A stretch of 64,000 bases of DNA from Ulota crispa (taxonomy: Eukaryota; Streptophyta; Bryopsida; Orthotrichales; Orthotrichaceae), in assembly GCA_963920765.1 (NCBI GenBank), contig OY987242.1, forward strand, positions 32,760,002-32,824,001. Reading direction: 5' to 3'. Under the pieces are notes generated by a model. That model had not been told where the DNA came from. It did no database searches and worked only from the letters and a program-made list of their open reading frames with translations. The position numbers and the translations under genes are program-made. This document shows, in pieces, positions 48,508 through 60,179 of this stretch (positions within the stretch are counted from its first letter, which is position 1; every line of letters starts with the position of its first letter).

Positions 48508-49426
48508 TTAACTCCCCACCGCCCAAGGGGCCCAAATCGGGCCCCTCTAAATTTTATTCAGGATACACAACTTTTCTACAAGATTTTTTTTAATGATGAT
48601 TATTATTTTTAAACTCTTATTGAAGTCTCGTTTGAGTATCAAGAGTCTGATTTTGAAAATGAAATAAAGTGATTTTTCTATTCAACATTTTGTGCAAGGG
48701 TGTTCATTGCAAATCTTCACTTTTTAGTATTGAAGACTCTTGGAAATGAGCCTCAAGTATACTAGAATTTGGAGAAAAAATCACATTAAATATTCAATTT
48801 AAAAAATTGTAGAGTAGATTTTGAGAAGCTGTAAATTAATTGGATTATGCATGTTATACTTTACACACTCCTATATTTTTGGTACCCACAGTTTTAGGTT
48901 TGAGATGCAAAAAGAGGATTGAAAGGCTTCAAATCACTTTCTCAGTTTTAACACCCCCATGATCAAACATTATAATCTTTCAATCCATAAATGATATTGT
49001 TGTGATTAATGTCATATTCGTTAAATTTGGAAATTTGTTTGAATTTGGGACTTTTGCAAGTTTAAGGTGATCACCTTAAACCGAGCTCTAAGTTTAAGCA
49101 TCATTTTTTTGGGTACACATGTCCTCACTTGAGAGGAGGAATTTGCAAGGGAAAAAATCTTAGTGGCTCAGAATAAATATGATACCTTCAAATGTGGTTT
49201 AAGGTAACTTTTTGGATTTAAGGTGAAGTTCAAATTGGGAACCACGTTTTCCCAATTTAACAAATATGGCGTTGTTTTCTTTTCCTATGTGATCTATAAC
49301 ATGTCTACTTTGAATTTGTGAGGTTGCAATTTAGAGAAATTTGATAAGATTGATCAAGCCGGCATTTTGTTCACTTTCAAGCAAATTTCAAGATACTCCA
49401 AGCTACCATGGGCGGTGAGGGGTTAA
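48508..49426. mobile_element. TTAA-flanked element, subfamily D, carrying a nested MITE
   Basis: The left end is TTAACTCCCCACCGCCCAAG and the right end GGGCGGTGAGGGGTTAA. The interior follows 10446-11099, but the MITE at 49008-49273 interrupts it between 'gatattgttg' and 'gttttcttttcctatgtgat'. It shares its right TTAA with the next element. Confidence 0.85.
49008..49273. mobile_element. MITE, CATATT...GGGAAAA family, nested
   Basis: It starts AATGTCATATTCGTTAAATT and ends CCAATTTAACAAATATGGCG. The markers 'gtttaaggtgatcacctta' and 'aatcttagtggctcag' match the copies at 13885 and 19954. Confidence 0.87.
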
Positions 49427-50509
49427 CCCCTAAAGGACCAAGCCCTTTTTTCTATGAAAAAGACTGAAAACTGCCACTTTTGGGGGAATGAGTAGAAAGG
49501 TAGATTTTTTATCTTCTGGAAATTCAACCATAAGAACTTGCCCTAGATTATGGGAGGTACTTGTGGGAAAAAAATCAGCTCGTTCTAGAAGTAGAGGAGT
49601 GAAATAATGACATTTGAAGTCTACAAGGAAACCATGGTCAAACCTACAAAAAGTTGACAAAGATTGTGCCCTAATCTACGATATACTCTAGGTTAGGTCA
49701 CAATCTTTGTCAACCATTTGTAGATTCGACCATGATTTCCTTGTAGTGAGTGAATAGAAAAGTTTTTTGCCCAATTGCCCAAAAAATTTAGAAGCCTTTG
49801 TCCGCTCTTGTATCAAAAAATTGCTCTTCGCAAAGTTGAGGTTTATATTGTTCATGTAGAAGACCAAGTTAGGCAAGTGTGGGAGAATTTTCAAATGAAT
49901 TGGAGGTGTGGATCATACTTTGTAAAATCTTGCAATGCCATAAGGTCATGATATTTGCATATACACTAGGCAAAATTGGAGGATTCTTGTATGATTGAGA
50001 AATTTGAATTACTTTGATCAAAATAGTGAAAACCAAGGAATTTTAATCTATTACAATTTGGAAGAAAAAGAAGTCAAGAAACAAATACACAAAGAGCTCA
50101 AAGAAGTAAAGCACCAAATTTTACAAGAGGCAAAAACAATGGAGGTTTGGGAGTCCCATACCTACCCGCAAACAAAAACTTCTCAATCATCAATCAAAAT
50201 TGAATGATTCCAACTATTTTCAAAGCTTCCCACATGTGTATAAATTGAATGAATCAAATTTTGATTCTATTTTTAATGCAAATTATAAAAAAAAATTGGG
50301 TTGCCCAATCTCCCCCATTTTTCAAAAATTCATGCATAACTTCTTTAATAAATGTTGGAATGAAGAAAACATTAGATATTCTCATAGATATTTTTGAATT
50401 CCCCACTTTCCATAAAAGTTTCAAAAAAACACACAAAGTAGTTTAGCAATAGGTACATGTCCAAAATCCTAGATGTCCCCTGAGAGACAATTGAGCATTT
50501 AGGGGTTAA
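49423..50509. mobile_element. TTAA-flanked element, decayed foldback related to subfamily B
   Basis: The left end is TTAACCCCTAAAGGACCAAG and the right end GAGCATTTAGGGGTTAA. An internal palindrome at 49618-49752 (arms with 'ctacaaggaaaccatggtc') forms a hairpin. The right part from 'tacccgcaaacaaaaacttc' (50164) follows the right arm of the foldbacks at 27726 and 58324. Both TTAA ends are shared with neighbours. Confidence 0.75.
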
Positions 50510-51470
50510 CCCCTAAAGGACCAGACCCCCTTTTTTAGAAACATGGCGATTTTGGGCAAGTACTTGTGATTGGAGCTTTTCATATTTTAGGCTTAAATTT
50601 TAATTGTATGTGGAGACAAGGTTTATCTTGAATATACACTAAATTTCATGACATTTGGAATTATGAGTAAAAAGTTAAGGCCTAATATGTTGTTTTTTAC
50701 GTTCGGCGGGCACCCTAGGAAGATTTTTAAAAATCACTTTTTTCAAAAACATAAATTCTAAATTGGTTAAGGAGATTTATGTGAATGTAGGAAGCTTCTA
50801 ATCATTTTGTTTGGATCAACAAGATGAAAGTTATGAGGATTTTTTGTTTGCGGGCAATTATGGATTCTCTACTCCAAAATACACTTTGAAGTCCTTTATT
50901 TTACTCAATTTTCAATGTTTTGGAAAAAGAACATAACCAAAGGATGAATATTGTTTATGGGAATATTATGACCATTGGGATTGGCATTTTTCATTTCCAT
51001 GATTAAATTCTTAACAATTTAGTGTTTTGAATCATTCTTTACTTCTTTTTACTTACTAATTTTTTTCTATATGTTATACAACTCCAAATGATTTGAAACT
51101 TTTTTGACAAGTACTTTACCTAGGTGGAATAAGGAATTTAGAGAAGCACCACCCACATGGCTTTTTTTCCTTAGGAATTTCACCTTCTGAAGGGTAGCTG
51201 CCCAATTTTTTGCAAGACGTTTTTGAATATGCAAACCATTCTAACTTCCAATCCACATGACGAAAAACTGTGAATTTATTTCCGTATCTTCTAAACAATT
51301 CTTTTAAAAGATCCTGTGGTCATATATGCATAAATTTTTGTTTTTTTTTGTTTTTGTTTTTTTAAGATTTAACTGATGCTCTTATATAAAACTAAAAAAA
51401 AGAAAAAGAAAAAAGAAGGCAGTTTTGAAGAATTTTTGGTGAAAACTTTGCTTGGCCCTTTAGGGGTTGA
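50506..51470. mobile_element. TTAA-flanked element, subfamily C, inverted near-identical copy of 25555-26475
   Basis: The left end is TTAACCCCTAAAGGACCAGA and the right end TTGGCCCTTTAGGGG followed by TTGA. It is the reverse complement of 25555-26475 with few substitutions, except for an A/T-rich expansion at about 51335-51410. Confidence 0.85.
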
Positions 51471-51610
51471 GGATGTACTGCTGTAAGAAAAAAGTTGTTA
51501 CGATGGACTCCAAAAACTACTTTTGCCAACAATATTGAACAATTGTAGCATAATTTTTTTGGAGTTCATGCAAGAGAAGATTATTTGTTCATAAGTATGG
51601 AGAAACTAAC

Positions 51611-51899
51611 TACACTGAATACTGCGTATAGGTTGCCCCGGATCAATTTCTCAACAATTTACAGAATATGAATATTAATTGCTGCTATAGTAACTTTCAT
51701 CATTGATTAATACAATAAGCAATTTTCAATGGGCCTAGCAACAACAATGATGTTGCACAAAAACAAATTAGTGGCTTCTACGTTGTAAATCATGTGAAAT
51801 TCTAGAATCTAGAGAATTATATGTGCCTCCAAGTGGTCAAACAATGAGTCATGAGGTAACTCTCCAAGGTAAGGCAGCCTAAATGCAATGTTTAGTGCA
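51611..51899. mobile_element. MITE, TA-flanked CACTAAATAGTG family, diverged
   Basis: It starts CACTGAATACTGCGTATAGG and ends CCTAAATGCAATGTTTAGTG. The interior 'ctccaagtggtcaaacaatgagtcatgaggtaac' is shared with the copies at 9797 and 46846. Confidence 0.78.
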
Positions 51900-52422
51900 G
51901 TGAATGCCCCCAATTATAAGGTGTCAACGTCTCCTTCACTATAAAAATAAATGAAAAACTTGTGTGATACATTCTTTGACATATTTTTCTCTAATTTGAT
52001 AGAAGATAACTCAGTTTGCATTGTCCAAAAAAAAGTTATTAAAGTGCATTGTAAATGTTTTGAAAGTGTTCTTTTTAGCATTAGTGCATATTCCCACTTA
52101 GCATGAGAGCACCTTCCATGGAAGATAGTGGATGGGACTCTAATAGCACTTTTGCTAGTGAGGGTCAATTTATTGGGAGTTGGAGGCAATGTATGGGGAG
52201 TACCGACATTTAGTTACAAGCTAGCCAGTTGATTTAAAGAATTGCCAAATTGAATTCAAAAGTTTAAGAAAAAGACTAACCATTTAAGAGGAAAAAAAGA
52301 GAATATTGTTTATTTTCTATAAGCTTAGCCAAGAGTATACTCGAAACAACCAGTTGGCCTAAGAGAATGTCAGATATTGGCCAGTAAGCTAAAAAACTTC
52401 TTGGACTATAGTCAGAGGTACC
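51900..52422. other. Intergenic stretch, nothing assigned
   Basis: The minus ORF at 51914-52189 is unrecognised. I see no repeat family member. Confidence 0.3.
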
Positions 52423-52813
52423 TTAACCCCTAAACATTGGGCTAGTCACCTTGACTAGCTATGCTACATCATTTTATAGCTTTTTCTAGAACACTTATGA
52501 GTGCTCAACATTATGATATTTTTTCCTAAAGTTGCAAAAGTCAACAATACATGATTCTTACATGAAAATTGCAAGAAGGGCAGCTTGAGACCTAACACCG
52601 TGTTTTTGAATCTTCTCACAATTTGGATTATTTAAAAAATTGAGTGCATTGAATGAGCTAATTTTTTGCCTTCCATGATGAACCATGTATTTATGATCAC
52701 TTTTACAAAAAAACAAATAAAAATTGACTTTTTTTTGTCACACATAATATCTTCTAATGGCCGGAGGACTTTTTTTTTTGTTTGTTTTGTTCTTCTCGGC
52801 GTTTAAGGGTTAC
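52423..52813. mobile_element. TTAA-type element related to 29637-30136
   Basis: The left end is TTAACCCCTAAACATTGGGC and the right end GGCGTTTAAGGGTTAC. The interior follows the order of 29637-30136. One side is TTAA, the other TTAC. Confidence 0.65.
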
Positions 52814-53610
52814 GAGCTCTTATTAATGGTACCACAACAACGTGAAACCCAGACACAGACTGCCCTTGTAACGAGTCTAGGACTAGCCCTCAAACACCAC
52901 AACAAGTTCCCACAAACTAGCTTCTTGTGAAAGGGAAGAACATTTCTACATACTAAGAGCATGAAACCATGTTAGGTTTGGGCATGATCGACTTGTGATT
53001 GGCACTTGAAATCAGTTAGAGAAAGAAAAGATGCAGCCTGTTTGTTGGCCTTGAATTTGTGTTTGGGTTGATGATGCCTTGACAAAACGTTGATGGGCTG
53101 GTAGTCTATTCAACATAATTCAAAAGCATCTCCAACTGAGTTCAAAAAATTCATCATTAGGAAACAAAGTGTATCTTGTTTCTAGTATTGACCACTTGTT
53201 TACCCCATCATTTCAATTACGTAAAATAACATTTAATCAATAACAAGTCTCTTTGTTTGATAAAGCAGAAAGATTCTCAATCATTGATTATTAGGTTTAC
53301 TAAGTGTTCAAAGACAACAATGTTTGAATGAGTTGCCTTGCATAGGTATAACTGCAAAATGCAATTTTTGTTTTGTCAAGTATAATATTTTGACAGGTTC
53401 ATATGTTTATTGATTCCTTTTCATCTTTTTTTTCCTAACTTGTTCGTTTTACAATGAGGGCAAAGATGCTCTAAAATTAGTAATCTTGAAAAAAAGTAGA
53501 CAAAACTAGCAACTCACATGAGGGCATGTTCTTGGTGTAAAGTGATAACTATGGAATATTTTGTTCTTGCATGTTCATCAAAGGAGGCTTAAAGGAAGTG
53601 TTAAATAAAA
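52814..53610. other. Intergenic stretch, nothing assigned
   Basis: I see no recognisable gene, RNA or repeat family member. Confidence 0.35.
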
Positions 53611-54013
53611 AAAGGGAATGACTAGGGGGACACCTCCAAGTTGCTACATGGACTCCCTCTATAACCCAATCTATTAAACTTGAGATTATTATTAAGTTGA
53701 AATATGAATTAAAACCAAAACAATATTTTAGCCCACATCTACATCTACAAGCATTGCAAACATATAAAATGTGTCTCATTTGTGAACATGATCAAGAGTT
53801 GAACCAATAGCTCCACTCACTTACAAGTTTAGCTCTTGATCATGTCACAGATGAGACATATTTGTCATATGTTTGCAACAGTTATAGACGCAAATGTGCT
53901 CTAAAATATTGTTTTGATTTTATTTCATATTTAGGTAATAATAATCTCTAATTTAATAGGTTGGGCTATAGGGGTGTCCACGTAGCAACCGGGTGTCTCC
54001 TAGTCATTCCCAT
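53611..54013. mobile_element. Long foldback MITE with GGGAATGACTAGG ends
   Basis: The left arm (53614 to about 53808) pairs with the right arm (about 53826-54011). Both contain 'gggaatgactaggggg...acacc', 'acccaatctattaaa', 'aatattttag' and 'catgatcaagag' or their complements. Arms are about 190 bp with a loop of about 18 bp. Confidence 0.88.
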
Positions 54014-54788
54014 TAACCCGTAACTGTCTTGCTAAGAAAATTTAGCATACCTCCAATATAGAACCTTCAAGACATTCCCTCAATATTTAGAAAGTTAACC
54101 AAATATTCACACAATCCAAACCGGTTATTCTATACCTGACTACAAAGCAAAAGTTCAAGGCTAGTCTAATTTCAAATCCAATTAAATATGCAAAATCCCC
54201 ATTGTTGAGAATCTCATATTTGCCAATTTGTGTAGCAATTCACGATATGGATTTTAGATTTTGATGTGATTTTTTCCCAAAAACAAAAACATGTTATGTT
54301 TGATCCCATGAGACCGTGTTTAACTATACTTGATGGAAAAAAAACTCCCCAAATGGGAAAAAACTCCAAAATTTATGGTCGTTCAAAGTAAGTGGATCTA
54401 GTTGGCTCAGTACTTTAGAGCTACAAAAACCTTGCCCAATCGAGAGAAAAAAAGTGACACATCACCAACCTTCTCCCCTATACATGGGAGTGTGGGCTTC
54501 CAACCCATCCCATCCAAAACTCCTCCATCCACAATGCAATGTACAATGCCTATATACACTCCTAATAGTTTTAATATTAAAAACAGTAAATTCAAATGTT
54601 TGGGTGCAAACTCTAGAGGCTTCAAGGAACAACAAGTCGATCCAAAAGTTTTGTTGGACTTTTAGCTCCATTTGGACTTGTGTGGCAAACCAAAACTTAA
54701 GCATGCAATGCTATTTTTGTCTACTTTTACACCTCCCGGAAGGCAGGAACCCCGATTGGCGGCCATTCTCAGCTCTTTGGTCCTTTAC
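54014..54788. other. Intergenic stretch, nothing assigned
   Basis: Several overlapping ORFs at 54402-54885 lie on both strands. None is recognised and none has splice support. Confidence 0.3.
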
Positions 54789-55099
54789 AGCATCTCCACC
54801 AATGGCTCTAGCTCGCTCAAAGTGGATGAAAAGTAGCCAAGCCCCTCTTAGGTCACGCTCAAACTCTCTTATTTGGCGAGTCTAGCAAGCCACTCTTCAA
54901 ACCACTATTCATGCACTATGCACCTTAACTTTAGTGAGCTTTATCCTCTACTTCCCAAATAATGGTCAACTGCTTATTTATGGGGTATCTTGGAGTGTTA
55001 GGCCACCTTTTCAAAGAGCATGGATGGAGATTGGGAGCCTTCAGGCCTTGCCAAAACAGATGGAAAACTTTGAGCGAGTCTGAAACGGTGGAGATGCTC
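54789..55099. mobile_element. MITE with AGCATCTCCACC ends
   Basis: Left AGCATCTCCACCAATGGCTC...tcgctcaaagt and the inverted right end AGCATCTCCACCGTTTCAGA...ctcgctcaaagttt form an imperfect repeat of about 40 bp. A related right-end fragment lies at 8215-8275 ('gaaaaactttgaaagagcc...gtggagatgct'). Confidence 0.65.
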
Positions 55100-55516
55100 T
55101 GAGGGGTTAAGAAACTATTGTTTAAATGGGTTTTGAAGACCAGCTCTCTAATTTTAGAAAACTGTTTTTTGATAAAATTCAAAAGACTCTAACCATACAT
55201 TGGAGAGCCACCTTGGCAGTATCTATTCAAAAAAGATTCTCCAGGAGAGGCATCTATTCATGAAATACATGGCCTCCAATCTCCATCCAATCGGCACATC
55301 CATCAAATAATTAAAAAATACCCTCCTCCTCCCCCTAATAATTCAAAATGGCTTATCCAAGATACCTTATTTTTGGAAATAAGGGATGGCACCTGTAATT
55401 GCAGGACCTCCTTCCCAAGGTAATCAAATTTCCTAAATCATTTTACTATTTTTGGTTGCCTCAGGTGAATGTTGTGTTCGAAATATCTTGCAACAGATTC
55501 TATTCTTTGATACTCC

Positions 55517-55720
55517 TTAACCCCTGAAGGCCCAACTGTCACTCTTGGGGATAAATGGATTTTGTGCATAAACTTATACCTGTGGGCTAACTAGTCTTTG
55601 TGTTTTTTTGAAACTTTTATTGAAGGTGTGGAAATCTAGGTCCTATGTGAGTATCTAATCTTTTTTTCATTCCAACATTTGATGAAGAAGTTATCAAGCA
55701 TTTGGGTACAAGGTGCGGAC
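55517..55720. mobile_element. Left part of a TTAA-flanked foldback element, subfamily B
   Basis: TTAACCCCTGAAGGCCCAAC is followed by sequence matching the left arm of 58324-59049 ('gtcactcttggggataaatgg', 'gaaacttttattgaaggt', 'tcattccaacatttgatgaagaagtt'). It breaks off near 55710, with no right arm. Confidence 0.7.
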
Positions 55721-56764
55721 ACTTGGACAAAGAAGAGTGGAGTAGAAGGTGTCCATCTTCCTTAATGCTTAGAAATGTCATTGGAATCAAATGATATGTT
55801 TCATACACTCATACAGGATCAAGCTTGAAACTTTTGTGTGTGGAGGTGATGGAGGTTGACTGTTGGGAAAATTTGGTAAATATTCCTGTATTTTGCACTA
55901 ATTTGATAGAAACCATGGATATTTCAAAAATTGTTAGGATATGCTTGTAGGGATTCCAAATAAGGAAAACTACCAATACTATTATTTGCCACAAAACAGG
56001 TTGTGTATACACATGCATGATGCATTTGTAAACACTACATGGATTGCACTACTTGTCACATGACAAGCAGCACTTGAAATTGTGTGCACAAAAAATGCAA
56101 ATTTGAGGCCGTGATGGTTGCATACCAACAACATCCAATGCTAAATAAATAATAATTACAACACCGTGGCCAAAGATCTGTTTACCAGAATCACATGGAA
56201 ATCTTTCCATGAATTCTCCACAACCTTTTTTCTTCAAGGATATTCTTGCAATTTCCTAAAAATCAAGGTGTTCATCTCAAAATACAAAGGTAGTCTATTT
56301 ATCAAATTTTCCCTGGATTGCTCCTAAAGCTCTGGGCCCAGCGGAGGCCTGAGGGGCAAAACAAAACTACAAATCACCCTAGACAGAGTTGGCAATGAAT
56401 TATTATTCCTCTGTCATTATTGAGATTTTATAGCTTTTTTTTCCAGGTAACCTATGGATATATGCCACGTGGCAAAGATGCTCAACAAGTGTGGGCCTTT
56501 CTTCAAACTTAAAAGAAAGAATCACCATCATTTTCTTCTTTTACTTGAAAGTGTATCCAGTGTCTAGGTGGACCAATGAATGGGGAGATCTCAAAATACA
56601 ATAGAAAGCCGGCCGAATGACATGTCAAAAAAACCGGTTGAAATTTGAATGAGCCAGGATAAAAACCGGCTAGATTTTTGGGAAAGATCTAATTGTAAAT
56701 CAATTATTCATGCAATATCTGTTGTATGCACCAAAAAAAAAAATCGGTTGTCATAGGATTTAAT
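55721..56764. other. Intergenic stretch, nothing assigned
   Basis: Minus ORFs at 55617-55808, 55809-56018 and 56049-56237 are unrecognised and partly repeat-derived. Some local GC enrichment ('gggcccagcggaggcctgagg') lies at 56334-56355. Confidence 0.3.
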
Positions 56765-57333
56765 TTAACCTCTAAACGATCAAGCACATTTTTTTCAAAA
56801 AACACTCAAAACTGTCATTTCTAGTGATTTGATCCTAAGAACAATCTTTTTCCAACAAAATTAAATCTAATTTAGGATCTTGTAGAGGCCTCATTCAAGA
56901 ACATGCCATGAAAATTTTGTAAAGTTTGACCATACGGATTGAGAGATATAATCATGTAAAGGTAGTGCATAAAGTTTTTTTTAGTCCTGCCCAAAATTTT
57001 CAGGTGCCTTTGATCACATGTGGTGAACAATTTTTGCACCATAGGTACTGAAGAGATTTGTCTAATATGCTCTAAATCATGTTAGGCATATCTCTCCAAG
57101 TCTTTGTGATCAAACAAGACATGGAACACACCCTCCATGGCCATGCATTGCAAACATTTGCTTGAAATTCACACTACATTGAGGTTATTTGCCAAGCAAG
57201 TTTTACTAAAGATGTATTAAAGAAAATAAAATCCAAGCAATAGATTGGAAGAGTTTAGCTTCATTGACAATCTCTAAAAAGAAAATTGGAAAAGAAACCA
57301 AATCTCTAGTAGCAATTGCAATTCAAAGGTTAA
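56765..57333. mobile_element. Possible diverged TTAA-flanked element
   Basis: The left end is TTAACCTCTAAACGATCAAG; the right end, AAAGGTTAA, is weak. The terminus wording fits the family, but the right end is uncertain. Confidence 0.4.
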
Positions 57334-57359
57334 TGTATTTATCAAATACAATAATGTAT

Positions 57360-57999
57360 TTATCCCCTATATGCCCAAGGCCTATTTTGAGCTTTTAGGA
57401 ATTTTCTCTAAATTGAACAAAAAGCCAACATTTTGATAAGTTGCAGCAATTTTTCTTAAATTGTAACCGTACAAATTCAAACTAGATATGTTAAACATCA
57501 CATATGAAAAGAAAACATAACAATTCCAATTATGAATCGAAAGATTATAATGTTTGATCAAGAGGGTGTTAAAACTGCAAAAATGACTTCAAGTCTTTCA
57601 ATCCTCTTTTCACATGTCAAATATAAAATGTTGGTCACTAAAAAAATATGAGGTTAAAGGCATAACATACATGACTCCAATTCATTTACTCTTTTACAAT
57701 TTTTTAAAATGAATTTCTAGTGTGGATTTTTCTCCAAGATCTAGTGTATTTGAGGCTCATTTTCATGAGCTCTCAACACTAAAAAAGTCAAGATTGCAAT
57801 GGGCACCCTTGCACAAAATCTTGAATAGAATATTCATAATCAATAATTTTCAAAATTGAGTTTTTTGATGCTAGAACTAGACTTCAAAAAGAATAAATCT
57901 AAAATAATAAATACTAAAATTAGCAATTTAGTTAGATTTTATTGAACTTCAAAATATTGTCAGCACCAACATGTGGTGCCTTGGGCATTTAGGGGTTAT
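57360..57999. mobile_element. TTAT-flanked member of the TTAA family, subfamily D, inverted
   Basis: The left end is TTATCCCCTATATGCCCAAG and the right end CTTGGGCATTTAGGGG followed by TTAT. Read in reverse it follows 10446-11099 ('tattgaacttcaaaatattgtc', 'ttataatgtttgatca', 'tgcacaaaatcttgaat'). The matching TTAT on both sides indicates a genuine 4-bp duplication that is not TTAA. Confidence 0.8.
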
Positions 58000-58300
58000 T
58001 TAGTACACTATTGCTTTGGATAGATTCCAATGAAGGGACATCCCTTCATTGGTTCCTCTTGGGAGAAGTCAACAAAAAAATGACATGCCCAAGCTGCCCC
58101 TCCAACTAAAATTCATATGTTTACCCTAATAACTTTTGAACCGTAAATTGGAATTCAGTAAAAACTATTCTTCCACATAACTCTTGTATAACTCTACCTT
58201 CGGAGAAAACTTATAGAATTTGGTCATAAATTGTAATAGCGTGACCTTGCCTAGAATCTCCTTTGTCTCCCATAGGGAGAAATGGTCCTTTAGGGGTTAA
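58000..58300. mobile_element. Right-end fragment of a TTAA element
   Basis: It ends 'gtctcccatagggagaaatggtcctttaggggttaa', a subfamily B-type right end with the subterminal palindrome. No left end can be placed. Confidence 0.45.
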
Positions 58301-58323
58301 GAAAGCTTAACTCTCCCCAAACC

Positions 58324-59049
58324 TCAACCCCTAAAGGCCCATTGTCCCTTTGAGGGACAAATGGAATTTTGGGCATGTACCTATGGCTAAACTACTTTGC
58401 GTGATTTTTTGAAACTCTTATTAAAGGTGAGGAATTCAAAAATCTATGTGGGAATGTAATGTTTTCTTCATTCCGACATTCATTGAAGAAGTTAAAAATG
58501 AATAACTGAAAAACAAGGGACTCTGGGCAGCCCAAAAACTTCTTTAAAAGTTGCATTTTTTTCAAATAAAAACTTGAAATAGGTTCTTTAGACTAATATA
58601 GACATGGGGAGCTTTGAATCATTCAATTTTGATAGATGAGATGAAAGTTATGAGAAGTTTTGGTTTGCGGGTAGGTGTGGTTTCTCTCAAAATCACACCT
58701 ACCCGCAAACCAAAACTTCTCATAACTTTCATCTCATCTATCAAAATTGAATGATTCAAAGCTCCCCATGTCTATATTAGTCTAAAGAACCTATTTCAAG
58801 TTTTTATTTGAAAAAAATGCAACTTTTAAAGAAGTTTTTGGGCTGCCCAGAGTCCCTTGTTTTTCAGTTATTCATTTTTAACTTCTTCAATGAATGTCGG
58901 AATGAAGAAAACATTACATTCCCACATAGATTTTTGAATTCCTCACCTTTAATAAGAGTTTCAAAAAATCACGCAAAGTAGTTTAGCCATAGGTACATGC
59001 CCAAAATTCCATTTGTCCCTCAAAGGGACAATGGGCCTTTAGGGGTTAA
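58324..59049. mobile_element. Foldback element, subfamily B, 352-bp near-perfect arms
   Basis: The left arm 58328-58679 and right arm 58694-59045 are equal in length and almost fully complementary around a 14-bp loop (58680-58693). The ends are CCCCTAAAGGCCCATTGTCC and its complement. Flanks are TCAA and TTAA. If transcribed it would fold into one long hairpin RNA. Confidence 0.95.
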
Positions 59050-59050
59050 G

Positions 59051-59299
59051 AATGCAATATTTGTTAATTTGGGAAAAAATACTAGTTTTGGGACTTTAGA
59101 AATGTTCACTTTTAAGAGCTTTTTGGAAATGTAGAGTGAAGATTATGATGATTTCTTCAAGACCTTATATCAGTGGTGAAATATCTTGATGGAATTCTCA
59201 AAAAACCCACATCAAATCACCAAAATATTCTCACAAACACAAAATTAGTATCCCAAAATCAGTTTTGGGAAAGATTTTTCCCAAATTAACACATTAGGA
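59051..59299. mobile_element. MITE, CATATT...GGGAAAA family, diverged
   Basis: It starts AATGCAATATTTGTTAATTT followed by GGGAAAA and ends near TTTCCCAAATTAACACATTA. The interior differs from other copies ('actagttttgggacttt' and its complement 'cccaaaatcagttttggg'). Confidence 0.6.
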
Positions 59300-59633
59300 A
59301 AAATATGGGGCCTAAAGAAGGCCTTTAAAAACAAATCTAGCCCTCCATTCTTTTGGTTCCCGATGTGGGGAACCAGCCCCTGCTGATGGCCGGGAAAAAT
59401 CCATTAAAATAATCAAAAAAATTCCAAAAAAAGAAAAAGGTCTTAGAAAAAAATAAGAATTTTTTTTGATTTTTTGGTTTTTTTATTAAAATTAAAAAAT
59501 TAAAAAATTTGAAAAAGCTGACATAACATCAATGATGCCACATCAACTTGCGCATGATTTTATTGGGAACAGGGTTCCCATGGCTAAGGACCCCTCCAAA
59601 CTCAGGGCCTTTTTGGAGCCCCATATTTTTCCT
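59296..59633. mobile_element. MITE-like element with AGGAAAAATATGGGG ends
   Basis: Left AGGAAAAATATGGGGCCTAA and right CCCCATATTTTTCCT are inverted repeats with ATT on both sides. The interior has a stretch of A and T runs between 'ggttcccgatgtggggaacc' and 'ggaacagggttccc'. Confidence 0.7.
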
Positions 59634-59636
59634 ATT

Positions 59637-60179
59637 GAAGATCATCTCAAAGATGGTCTCCATGGTTGAGTAGAATATGACTCTTGGTTTTGGTCCATTA
59701 ACCCTTCATAATTTGGCACTAGACCATAACAAACCTTCTTTGTAAGTACATTTTTGCATGACATGAATTTTTTGAGTACTTTTAGGGGTATTGGAATCAA
59801 ACTTTTGTATTGGTATTGAAATCAAACACGTATCGTTATGTACTTGTATTTTTGGGTTTATAACTTCTACTTCACAAAGAAAGACGATGGTTTTTTGAAA
59901 GCAATAAAAATGTTTTTAAATGTGGTTTTAACTATTGTATCAGAACCAAACTAACACCAAAAGATGTGACAAGTTGAGTTTGATTCCAAGTTTGCAAAGG
60001 CCAAATTAGTGGGATAGCACACTTTTTGAAAGGGAACGTAACCCTTTTTTTTTAGCATACACATTTTTTCTTAACTTAATTTTAGTCACTTAAAATAAAA
60101 ATATTACACAAGATAACAAGGGCTGCCAAAAAAGGTTTGAACTTTAGAATAACTCAATTTTGCGATAAAAATAAATGAC
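59637..60179. other. AT-rich intergenic stretch, nothing assigned
   Basis: I see no recognisable gene or repeat family member. Confidence 0.35.
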
